Origin: Achromobacter deleyi
Lineage (GTDB): Bacteria; Pseudomonadota; Gammaproteobacteria; Burkholderiales; Burkholderiaceae_B
Direction of reading: 5' to 3'
NCBI RefSeq assembly: GCF_902859705.1
Contig: NZ_CADIJO010000008.1
Location: 1-64,000, forward strand
Length of the DNA stretch: 64,000 nt
The position numbers and the translations under genes were made by a program. Positions 8,131 to 15,600 of this stretch are shown piece after piece. Position 1 is the stretch's first letter. Each line of letters starts with the position of its first letter. The notes below the pieces were generated by a model. The model saw only the letters and a program-made list of their open reading frames with translations, had not been told where the DNA came from and ran no database searches.

Positions 8131-10566
8131 TTACCAGCGGTAGTTCAGGCTTGCGGACACGGTGCGGCCGGTGCCGTAGAAGCACGCGGTTTCACCGGCG
8201 CACGAGGCCACGTAGGTCTTGTCGAACAGATTGTTGATATTCAGTTGCAGGCGTGCGCCGGCCAGTCGCGGCGACACCTGCGCCAGGTCGTAGCGCAGCA
8301 CGGCGTCGTAGAGCGTCACGGCCGGCACCTTGAAGGTATTGAGCGGATCGCCGTAGCTGGTGCCCACATAGCGCACCCCCGCGCCCAGACCCAGGCCGGC
8401 CAGCGGCCCCTCGGCGGCGGTATACATGCCCCACAGCGCCGCCAGGTGACCCGGTTGGCGCGCCGGCTGCTTGCCCTGCACGCCGGCCTGCGAACTCTGG
8501 CGCACCTTGGGGTCCACATAGGTGTAGGACGCCACCACTTCCAGCTGGCGCGTCAGGTTGCCGCGAGCCTCCAGTTCGACCCCGCGCGAGGCGATCTCGC
8601 CCGTCTGCACGTTGAACCCGATGGTGCTGTCGTAGGTAGCCACGTTGCGCTGGCGCAGGTCGAAATACGACGCGGTGAACATCGCATCGGTGCCGGGCGG
8701 CTGGTACTTCAAGCCGGCTTCCCATTGCTTGCCGGTGGTGGGCTTGAACGGGTCCGACCCTGGCGCGCCGCGCGTCAGTTCAGGCTCGAACGACGTCGAA
8801 TAGCTGGCATACGGCGCCAGGCCATTGTCGAAGTTGTAGATCGCGCCGACGCGGCCCGTGAACGCGTCATCGTCCTGGCGGCTGTCGGCGCCCAGGCGGT
8901 TTTCGGTACGCGTGCGCGACCAATCCTTGCGGCCGCCCAGCACCACGTTCAGTTGGCCGATGCGCACTTGATCCTGCAAGTACGCGCCCAGTTGCGAGGC
9001 CGTCTGCATTTGATCGGTCATCAGCGCCAGCGGCCCCACGGGCTGGCCGTAGACCGGGTTGCGCCAATCCAGCGTCGGGCCCTTGCCTCGCAGCAGCTGG
9101 TAGTCGGTGCGCGTCTGACGATAGTCCACCCCGGCCAGCACGGTGTGGCGCGTGGGGCCCAGGTCGAAGTCGGCCTGCGCCTGGTTGTCCACCACGACCT
9201 GGCGGATCTTCTCGTGCTCGTCGCTGGCCGTACGCGTGAACGTCGCCTGGTCGGGCAGCAGCACACCGAACACCAGCTTGCGATAGCGCTGGCTGATGGT
9301 CGAATAGCGCAGATTCTGGCGCAACGTGAAGGTGCTGTTCAGCCGGTGTTCCAGTTCATACCCCACCGAGCCCTGCTCGCGCCAGGACTTGTCGTAATCG
9401 GGATCGCTGCCGTTGAAGCTGCGCGGAATGTGGCCGTAGCCATTGCTGCCGCCATACACCAGCCCCATGGCCGGCAGGAAGTTGCGATAGCCCGCCTCGG
9501 GCTCGTTCTGGTAGCTGGTCAGCAGCGTGAAGCGCGTGTCGCTGTTGGGCAGCCAGGTGAAGGCCGGCGCCAGCGCCACGCGTTCGTCGCGCACGCCGTC
9601 CACGTCGTTGTGCTGCGTGCGCGCCAGCCCGCTCAGGCGGTACAGCAGCTTGCCGTCCTCGTCGATCTTGCCGCCGGCATCGAACGCCGCCGAGGCGCGC
9701 TCGTGGTTGCCGACATCGAACTGGACCTCGCGCAGCGCCTCGGCCTGCGGCCGCTTGCTGACCAGGTTGAGGATGCCGCCCGGGCTGGCCTGGCCATACA
9801 GCACCGACGACGGGCCGCGCACCACTTCCACCCGTTCCAGCAGCCAGGGGTCGATCTGGCCCTTGGACGCAGAACCATAAGCCAGGCCGTCCAGGAACTT
9901 GGGCGCATAGCCGAAGCCGCGCATGAAGATTTCGTCGCTCTGGTTCGATGAACCGCGGTATTCGGTGAACACGCCGCTGGAATAACGCAGCGCCTGCGAT
10001 ACCGACTGCACATCCTGTGCCTGCATCTGGTCACGCGTGATGACTGACACCGCCTGCGGCGTTTCCATGACTGACGTATCGGTCTTGGTGCCGCCCGCGC
10101 TGCGCCGCGCCAGCAGGCCGTCGACCGGACCGGTGGCGCTTTCGGTACGCCCATCCACCGTCACCGGCGCCAAGGTGCTGATGCCTTGCGGCACGGTACG
10201 CAACGACCAGGAGCCCGACGCGCCGCGCTGCGCCTGCAAACCGTGACGCGCCAGCAGCGCGGCAAACCCCGCTTCCACCGTGTAGGCGCCGCGCAGGCCG
10301 TCGCTATGCAGCGCATCGGTCAAGCGGCTGTCGCCGGCCAGCAGCACGCCGGCCTGCAAGGCATAGCGGTTCAGCACATCGGTCAATCGGCCCGGGCCGA
10401 CATCGACGCTATGAACGGTGACGGCCGGGGCCGACGGATCGGCCGCCGCGCACGGTGACGCGAAGGCGGTCGCCAACGCCACGGTAGCGGCCGCGGCCGA
10501 TAGTTGCCGGGATAGCCAGGCCCGCCGCAAGGCCGGACGAGGCGCGGGCGCGTGGGGGATCGACAT
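8131..10566 (-). CDS. TonB-dependent siderophore receptor with signalling domain
   Basis: An 811-residue outer-membrane receptor. Order: signal peptide (about 1-38), STN signalling domain (about 45-115, LTDVLNRYALQAGVLLAGD), plug domain with TPQAVSVITRDQM and VEVVRGPSSVLYGQASPGG, then a 22-strand barrel ending in aromatic W (SLNYRW). The STN domain fits the upstream FecI/FecR pair: ligand binding would relay through FecR to the sigma factor. CAGGAG precedes the ATG at 10566. The esterase downstream suggests a catecholate trilactone ligand, but the ligand is inferred. Confidence 0.93.
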   Translation of the reverse strand: MSIPHAPAPRPALRRAWLSRQLSAAAATVALATAFASPCAAADPSAPAVTVHSVDVGPGRLTDVLNRYALQAGVLLAGDSRLTDALHSDGLRGAYTVEAGFAALLARHGLQAQRGASGSWSLRTVPQGISTLAPVTVDGRTESATGPVDGLLARRSAGGTKTDTSVMETPQAVSVITRDQMQAQDVQSVSQALRYSSGVFTEYRGSSNQSDEIFMRGFGYAPKFLDGLAYGSASKGQIDPWLLERVEVVRGPSSVLYGQASPGGILNLVSKRPQAEALREVQFDVGNHERASAAFDAGGKIDEDGKLLYRLSGLARTQHNDVDGVRDERVALAPAFTWLPNSDTRFTLLTSYQNEPEAGYRNFLPAMGLVYGGSNGYGHIPRSFNGSDPDYDKSWREQGSVGYELEHRLNSTFTLRQNLRYSTISQRYRKLVFGVLLPDQATFTRTASDEHEKIRQVVVDNQAQADFDLGPTRHTVLAGVDYRQTRTDYQLLRGKGPTLDWRNPVYGQPVGPLALMTDQMQTASQLGAYLQDQVRIGQLNVVLGGRKDWSRTRTENRLGADSRQDDDAFTGRVGAIYNFDNGLAPYASYSTSFEPELTRGAPGSDPFKPTTGKQWEAGLKYQPPGTDAMFTASYFDLRQRNVATYDSTIGFNVQTGEIASRGVELEARGNLTRQLEVVASYTYVDPKVRQSSQAGVQGKQPARQPGHLAALWGMYTAAEGPLAGLGLGAGVRYVGTSYGDPLNTFKVPAVTLYDAVLRYDLAQVSPRLAGARLQLNINNLFDKTYVASCAGETACFYGTGRTVSASLNYRW

Positions 10567-10610
10567 GAAAGCTCCTGAATTCGGGTTGTGCAAGCACAGG
10601 CCTGCACTGC

Positions 10611-11627
10611 CTATACCGAACCAGGAATCGAAAAGGGAACCGCGCGGACGACCACCCACCAGGGCAAGGTGCGGCTGACTTTGACCGGCAACACCGTTTC
10701 CAGCATGGCCAGCGCATGGTCGGTATCCGCCAACGGGAAATTGCCCATCACGCGCAAGCTCGCCACCGCAGGGTCACAGCCCAGGTAGCCGCGCCGATAA
10801 CGCCCGAGTTCCGCCAGGAAATCGGCCAACGGCAGGCTGTCGGCCAAGAGCACGCCGCGCGCCCAGGCGTGCCGCGCCGGATCGGCCGGCGCCTCGGGGG
10901 CAATGCCCGATCGCGTGAACACCGCCCGTTCACCTGCCGCCACCCGGCGCCGTTCGCCGGTATCGGCGCAGCTCAGTTCGACTTCGCCGTCGAAGACATC
11001 CAGCGTGCTGGCACTGTCGCCGCAGCGTACCGAAAAGCGCGTGCCCACCGCCCGCAGCAGGCCCTGGTCGGTGCACACCAGAAAGGGGCGCTGACGCGGA
11101 TCGGCCGCAGTGTCCACCAGAATCTCGCCGGCATACAGGCGCAGCAGCCGGCGATGGTCGTCGTAGCGGGGCTCGACCACGGTGCCGGTGTTCAGCCAGA
11201 GATGGGTGCCGTCGGCCAGCGCTTCTTCGCGTACCTCGCCCACGCCCGTGCGCAGGCCGGCTTGCCACGGCCGCCAGGCCGCGCCGCGCACCGTGAACAG
11301 TCCGGCCGCGCCCGCCGCCCCCCACGCCAGACACAACCGCAGCACGCGGCGCCGCCGTTGGCCCGAGGCCCGCAACACCCCCGCCCCCAGCGCCGCCCCC
11401 GCCTGCCCCGCCAGCACATCGAAGCGGCCGCTGACCTGCTCGACATACGACCAGGCCTGGCGATGCGCCTCGCGCGCCTGCACCCAGCGCGTCCAGCGCT
11501 GCCGGTCGGCAGCCGTGCAACCGTGGTCGCGCAGCACCGCATACCATTCGGCGGCCTGCTGCAGGCTGTCGAAATCGGGCACGGGGCCCGCCGACGCTGC
11601 CGGACTTTCCATCAAGGCCGGCGGCAT
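10611..11627 (-). CDS. FecR-family anti-sigma/transmembrane signal regulator
   Basis: A 338-residue FecR-like protein. Seen: an N-terminal cytoplasmic segment with the DUF4880-type WYAVLRD and RWTRWVQAREAHRQAW patterns, a membrane segment at about 97-112, and the FecR periplasmic domain (VGEVREEALADGTHLWLNTG, TRFSVRC, GEVEL). Its ATG directly follows the sigma gene stop (TGAATG). It would hold the sigma factor inactive until the receptor is occupied. Confidence 0.9.
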   Translation of the reverse strand: MPPALMESPAASAGPVPDFDSLQQAAEWYAVLRDHGCTAADRQRWTRWVQAREAHRQAWSYVEQVSGRFDVLAGQAGAALGAGVLRASGQRRRRVLRLCLAWGAAGAAGLFTVRGAAWRPWQAGLRTGVGEVREEALADGTHLWLNTGTVVEPRYDDHRRLLRLYAGEILVDTAADPRQRPFLVCTDQGLLRAVGTRFSVRCGDSASTLDVFDGEVELSCADTGERRRVAAGERAVFTRSGIAPEAPADPARHAWARGVLLADSLPLADFLAELGRYRRGYLGCDPAVASLRVMGNFPLADTDHALAMLETVLPVKVSRTLPWWVVVRAVPFSIPGSV

Positions 11628-12155
11628 TCAGCGCCCCTGCGGCACGCCGACGGCGCCCGCCGCCAGGGCAATGCAATGCAGCATGGCCTGCGCCATGTAT
11701 TTCTTCACCATGCGTTCCGACACGCCCAATTGCGCGCCGATATCCGCATAGCCCACGCCTTCCAGTTGCGCCAGCACGAAGGCCTGGCTGACCTTGGGCG
11801 GCAGCCGGTCCAGCATGGCGTCGATCTCGAACAGGGTTTCCAGGATGATGGCGCGCGCTTCCTCGGACGGCGCCACGGCCTCGGGGCGGGCTGCCAGCGC
11901 TTCCAGATAAGCCTGTTCCAGCCGCTGGCGGCGCCAGTGGTCCACCAGCAGGCCCCGCGCGATCGTGGTCAGGTAAGCACGCTGCCCGCCTTCGCCGCCC
12001 TCGATGCCACGCGGCCGCGCCAGCACCCGCACGAAGGTATCGTGGGCCAGGTCGGCCGCGTCATAGGCGTTGTTCAGGCGGAACTTCAGCCACCGCTGCA
12101 GCCACCCGTGGTGGTCGCTGTACAACGCGGCGGCGTCAGTGGGCGGAAACGGCAT
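11628..12155 (-). CDS. FecI-family ECF sigma factor
   Basis: A 175-residue iron-starvation ECF sigma. Region 2 is seen in LNNAYDAADLAHDTFVRVL, and region 4 in LEGVGYADIGAQLGVSERMVKKYMAQAM. First gene of the four-gene operon sigma-FecR-receptor-esterase, with a Fur-box-like site in its promoter. It would direct transcription of the receptor genes in response to the ferric siderophore. Confidence 0.92.
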   Translation of the reverse strand: MPFPPTDAAALYSDHHGWLQRWLKFRLNNAYDAADLAHDTFVRVLARPRGIEGGEGGQRAYLTTIARGLLVDHWRRQRLEQAYLEALAARPEAVAPSEEARAIILETLFEIDAMLDRLPPKVSQAFVLAQLEGVGYADIGAQLGVSERMVKKYMAQAMLHCIALAAGAVGVPQGR

Positions 12156-12175
12156 GGAATCGACATCACTTTAAT

Positions 12176-12194
12176 AGGAATAAGTATCATTATT
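12176..12194 (-). promoter_or_regulatory. Fur box upstream of the FecI-type sigma gene
   Basis: Matches the 19-bp Fur consensus at 12 of 19 positions by eye, with an unbroken ATCATTAT half. It lies 21 bases before the start codon in an AT-rich island within GC-rich DNA. Iron-replete repression of the operon is the expected effect. Confidence 0.7.
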
Positions 12195-12266
12195 ACCTGA
12201 AAGATGTGGCGATTGGACGCCTGTCTCATCCGTGCAACGCGTTTACCAGACGTATTCAAAGCCGTC

Positions 12267-12281
12267 CCCATCGGGGACGCG
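12267..12281 (-). terminator. Short hairpin after the LysR gene
   Basis: GTCCCC-ATC-GGGGAC, a perfect 6-bp stem with 3-base loop immediately beyond the LysR stop codon. Only a weak T run follows, so it may be a weak terminator or an mRNA end. Confidence 0.4.
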
Positions 12282-13166
12282 CTACGCAAACAGATGCTGC
12301 GCCAGGTGATCCACGAACACCCTGAGCTTGGGCGAAGGATGCCGGCTGGCGGGCCACAGCGCCCACATCGTGCCATTGCCCCGCGTGCGCTCATCCAGCA
12401 CGATCTGCAGCCGACCCGAGGCCAGTTCGTTGCGGATGGTGAAGTCCGGCAGGCAGACGATGCCCAGCCCGCTCAGCGCCAGGAATATCCGCATCTCGAC
12501 GCTGTTGCACACCAGGGTCAGCGGCAACTCGGGCGCCTGCGCCGTGGGCCCCATCTTCAACGGCCATTTTTCCAGCTTGCCGGTGCTGGGGTAGCGGTAA
12601 TGCAGGCAGCAATGGCGCAGCAGATCGGCCGCGCGCTTGGGCGTGCCGTGCTTTTCCAGATACTGGGGCGAGGCGGCCAACACGCGCCGAAACGGCCCCA
12701 GGCGCCGACGCTTGAGTCCCGAATCGTCCATCTCGCCGGTGCGCACCACGGCGTCGTAGCCCTCGCCGATCACATCGACCATGCGGTCGGTGAAATCCAG
12801 GTCCAGTTCGACCTGCGGATAGCGTTTCAGGAAACTGGCCAGGGCCGACTCGAACAAACCGCTGTAGCGCGGCAGGCTGACCCGCAGCCGACCGCTGGGC
12901 GTGCCGCTGGCTTCGGACAATTCCAGTTCCGCGGCTTCCACCTCGCACAGGATGCGGCGGCAGCGTTCCAGGAATTTTTCGCCTTCGGGCGTCAGTGCAA
13001 TGTGGCGGGTGCTGCGATGAAACAGCCGCACCTTCAGCCGCGCTTCCATCCGCGCCACGCTCTTGCCCACTGCCGACGCCGACACGCCCAACACGCGGCC
13101 CGCCTCGGCAAAGCTGCGCGTGTCGGCCACCAGCACGAACACGCCGATGCCGCTCAGGCTATCCAT
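12282..13166 (-). CDS. LysR-family regulator
   Basis: A 294-residue LysR regulator. The winged HTH is at about 1-60 (SFAEAGRVLGVSASAVGKSVARMEARL...LFHRSTR), followed by the two-lobed effector domain. The sequence fits the CrgA/DmlR-like group. It is divergent from an MFS exporter gene 380 bases away and probably controls it. The start region is unusual: the ATG at 13166 is the last of a ladder of ATG codons in a 20/21-bp tandem array, and its ribosome site (AAGG, 7 bases upstream) belongs to the last repeat unit. Confidence 0.92.
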   Translation of the reverse strand: MDSLSGIGVFVLVADTRSFAEAGRVLGVSASAVGKSVARMEARLKVRLFHRSTRHIALTPEGEKFLERCRRILCEVEAAELELSEASGTPSGRLRVSLPRYSGLFESALASFLKRYPQVELDLDFTDRMVDVIGEGYDAVVRTGEMDDSGLKRRRLGPFRRVLAASPQYLEKHGTPKRAADLLRHCCLHYRYPSTGKLEKWPLKMGPTAQAPELPLTLVCNSVEMRIFLALSGLGIVCLPDFTIRNELASGRLQIVLDERTRGNGTMWALWPASRHPSPKLRVFVDHLAQHLFA

Positions 13167-13386
13167 TGCGTTGCCTTGCTATCCATTGCGTTGCCTCGCT
13201 ATCCATTTGCGTGGCGTTGCTATTCATTTGCGTGACCTTGCTATTCATTTGCCGTGCTTCGCAGTTCATTGCCTTGCCCTCGCCGTTCATTGCCTTGCCC
13301 TCGCCCTTCATTGCCTGGCCATTCCCTTGCCTGCCCTCGCGATGTGGTTGCCCTGCCATCCATTGAGCCACCTTGCGCCATTTCAA
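13159..13386 (-). CDS. Upstream ORF of heptapeptide repeats overlapping the LysR start
   Basis: A 75-codon open frame (TTG at 13386, or internal ATGs such as 13311) running through the tandem array. It reads as heptapeptides: MKGEGKA, MNGEGKA, MNCEARQ, MNSKVTQ, MNSNATQ, MDSEATQ. It ends at 13159, eight bases inside the LysR gene in another frame. If the last two units were 21 bp rather than 20, the heptads would be in frame with LysR. It may be a translated leader, a coupling ORF, or only a by-product of the repeat. Confidence 0.35.
   Translation of the reverse strand: MKWRKVAQWMAGQPHREGRQGNGQAMKGEGKAMNGEGKAMNCEARQMNSKVTQMNSNATQMDSEATQWIARQRNG
13167..13311 (-). repeat. 20/21-bp tandem repeat at the LysR start codon
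   Basis: Seven back-to-back units, five of 21 bp and the last two of 20 bp. Each begins with ATG at 13311, 13290, 13269, 13248, 13227, 13206 and 13186, and most carry an AGG/AAGG before the next ATG. The gene's own first nine bases, ATGGATAGC, repeat the start of the last two units. The units diverge progressively away from the gene. Confidence 0.85.
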
Positions 13387-13546
13387 TACGGACTTTCATG
13401 TCCGGAATATTCGGAATCCTAGCCTATTTTTCTTTTATCTCCGGCTGCTTATTCTGCGGGCACCGCGTGGGTGGCGTGTCGTGATTGCCGCCCCATCACG
13501 CCCCTGTTCCTGCTTCCCCTGCGGCGCCGCGCCGCGTATTCCGACC

Positions 13547-15076
13547 ATGACATCGTCCGACCTTTCCCCTGCCCCCAACCGCTGGCTGCAATTGCTGGCC
13601 GCCTGCCTGACCGCCGTATTGATCCCGTTATGCTTCACCGGCCCCGCCGTGGTGCTGCCTTCGATCAGCCAGGCGCTGGGCGGCACGCCGGTGCAATTGA
13701 ACTGGATCCTGAACGGCTACATCCTGGCCTACGGCAGCGTCATCATGGTGTCCGGCAGCCTGACCGACCTGTATGGCCCGCGCCGCGTCTGGCTGGGCGG
13801 GCTGGCGTGGTTCTGCGCCTTTACCTTCCCGGTCGCCTGGGCGCCGTCGGCCGGCTGGATCGACTTTCTGCGGCTGATGCAGGGCGTGGGCGGCGCGGCG
13901 GCCTTTGCCGCGGCCATGTCATCGCTGGCGCCCCTGTTCCATGGCGCGGCCCGCGCGCGTGCCTTCAGCCTGCTGGGCACGACCTTCGGCATCGGCCTGT
14001 CGTTCGGCCCGCTGATCTCGGGCTGGCTGGTGCAGACGGCCGGCTGGCGCTGGGTCTTTCATGGCACCGGTCTGGTGGGGCTGATCGGCCTGGCGCTGGT
14101 GGCCGCCAGCGTGCGCGCCACGCCCGGCGTGGCGCACGGCCGCTTCGACTGGCGCGGCGCGCTCAGCTTCACGGGCGCCCTGGGGCTGTTCACCTACGGC
14201 ATGCTGCTGGCCCCGGAAAACGGCTGGACCGACGCCGCCGTGGCCGGATCGCTGATCGCCTCTGTACTGCTGGCCGCCGCCTTCATCGTGGCCGAACTGC
14301 GCACGTCGCATCCGATGCTGGACCTGTCGCTGTTTCGCAGCGCGCGCTTCGTCGGCGTGCAGGTGCTGGCGGCGTCGCCCGCTTTTCTCTTCATCGTGCT
14401 GATCGCCATCCTGCCGGGTCGCTTCATCGGCATCGACGGCTACAGCGCCTTGCAGGCCGGGCAACTGATGATCGGCCTGGCCGCGCCCTTGCTGGTCGTG
14501 CCCTTCCTGGCGGCACTGCTGACGCGCTGGGCCAGCCCGGGCGCGCTGTCCAGCGTAGGCCTGGTGGCGGTAGCGGCCGGCCTGGCCTGGCTGGCCCGCG
14601 ACCTGTCTGGCGGAGCGGACGCGCTGTGGCTGCCCATGGGCCTGATCGGTATCGGCATCGGCCTGCCCTGGGGCCTGATGGACGCCATGGCGGTCAGCGT
14701 GGTCGAACGCGATCGGGTGGGCATGGCCACTGGCATCTTCAATACCGTGCGCGTGTCCGCCGACGGCGTGGCCATCGCCGTGGTCAGCGCCCTGCTGGCC
14801 ACACTGATCCACGCGCAGACGGCCAGCGCGCTACCCGGCGCCGATGCCCTGGCGCTGCTGCAAGCCGCCAACCGCGCCGCCCTGGGGCAACTGGCCGAGG
14901 CGGCGCAGGTGCTGCCCGGCGCCGGCACACTGCTGCACCAGGCCTACGACACGGCCTTCGGCCACGTGTTGTATGTGTTGGCGGGCATTGCACTGCTGCT
15001 GGCCGTGTTGGTGTACGCGCTGCTGGGGCGGCCACGCACGATAGCGGTCGCAGCCGTGCGCACGCAGGCATCCTGA
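13547..15076 (+). CDS. MFS drug exporter, DHA2-like (14 TM)
   Basis: A 509-residue inner-membrane antiporter. Seen: about 14 hydrophobic segments, the motif A-like loop GSLTDLYGPRRVWLGG after TM2, and a TM5 region GTTFGIGLSFGPLISGWL matching the exporter motif C. The start at 13547 is chosen because the upstream extension of 58 residues is not membrane-like. Divergent from the LysR gene, so likely its target. Substrate unknown. Confidence 0.88.
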   Translation: MTSSDLSPAPNRWLQLLAACLTAVLIPLCFTGPAVVLPSISQALGGTPVQLNWILNGYILAYGSVIMVSGSLTDLYGPRRVWLGGLAWFCAFTFPVAWAPSAGWIDFLRLMQGVGGAAAFAAAMSSLAPLFHGAARARAFSLLGTTFGIGLSFGPLISGWLVQTAGWRWVFHGTGLVGLIGLALVAASVRATPGVAHGRFDWRGALSFTGALGLFTYGMLLAPENGWTDAAVAGSLIASVLLAAAFIVAELRTSHPMLDLSLFRSARFVGVQVLAASPAFLFIVLIAILPGRFIGIDGYSALQAGQLMIGLAAPLLVVPFLAALLTRWASPGALSSVGLVAVAAGLAWLARDLSGGADALWLPMGLIGIGIGLPWGLMDAMAVSVVERDRVGMATGIFNTVRVSADGVAIAVVSALLATLIHAQTASALPGADALALLQAANRAALGQLAEAAQVLPGAGTLLHQAYDTAFGHVLYVLAGIALLLAVLVYALLGRPRTIAVAAVRTQAS

Positions 15077-15177
15077 TACCGCCGGATCACAGCGGTTTGC
15101 GCCAGATCAACCTGCCGGCCCCACCCCGCGCCCTACTATCTACGGCATCTTTTTTTGCCGCCGCCCGGGAGACGCCC

Positions 15178-15582
15178 TTGTCCGAATCCGACCTTTGCAC
15201 CGAAGCCGAAATCCGCGACCTGGTGCATACCTTCTACGCCAAGGCGCGCGCCGATGCCGCCTTGGGCCCGGTATTCGAGGCCCAGGTGCACGATTGGGAC
15301 GAGCATCTGGCCACGCTGTCGGACTTCTGGTCGGCCGTGTTGCGCGGCACCCGGCGCTTCACGGGCATGCCCATGCCCAAGCACGTGGCCATGCCGCACC
15401 TGAGCGCCGAATTGTTCGAACGCTGGCTGGCGTTGTGGGGCGAAACCCTGGCCGCGCTGCCCAACCGCGCCCTGGCCGAGGCCGCGGGTGAGATGGCCCA
15501 ACGCATGGCGCGCAGCCTGTGGTACGGCTACCAGCTGAGCCGTGACCCGAACCAGCCGCTGACGGAACTGCGCTCGGCGTAA
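15178..15582 (+). CDS. Group III truncated hemoglobin
   Basis: A 134-residue heme globin of the Ctb/trHbIII type, binding O2 or NO in the cytoplasm. Seen: FYAKARADAALGPVFE near the N-terminus, FWSAVLRG, then GMPMPKHVAMPHL with the probable proximal His at 69, and LFERWLALWGETL. The start is TTG at 15178, with GGGAGA 6 bases upstream; no in-frame ATG lies near enough to keep the N-terminal helix. The reading frame stays open far upstream only because of GC bias. It follows the MFS gene by 101 bases. Confidence 0.88.
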   Translation: MSESDLCTEAEIRDLVHTFYAKARADAALGPVFEAQVHDWDEHLATLSDFWSAVLRGTRRFTGMPMPKHVAMPHLSAELFERWLALWGETLAALPNRALAEAAGEMAQRMARSLWYGYQLSRDPNQPLTELRSA

Positions 15583-15600
15583 GGGCCTGCCCCAGGCCCT
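15582..15600. terminator. Hairpin between convergent genes
   Basis: AGGGCCTG-CCC-CAGGCCCT, an 8-bp stem exactly between the globin stop and the helicase stop. No T run, so termination is uncertain, but the position fits a shared transcript end. Confidence 0.5.

Noticed and set aside
13471-15177. Long in-frame upstream extension of the globin gene
   Set aside because: Arg/Gly/Ala-rich shadow of the MFS gene in another frame; the globin begins at TTG 15178.
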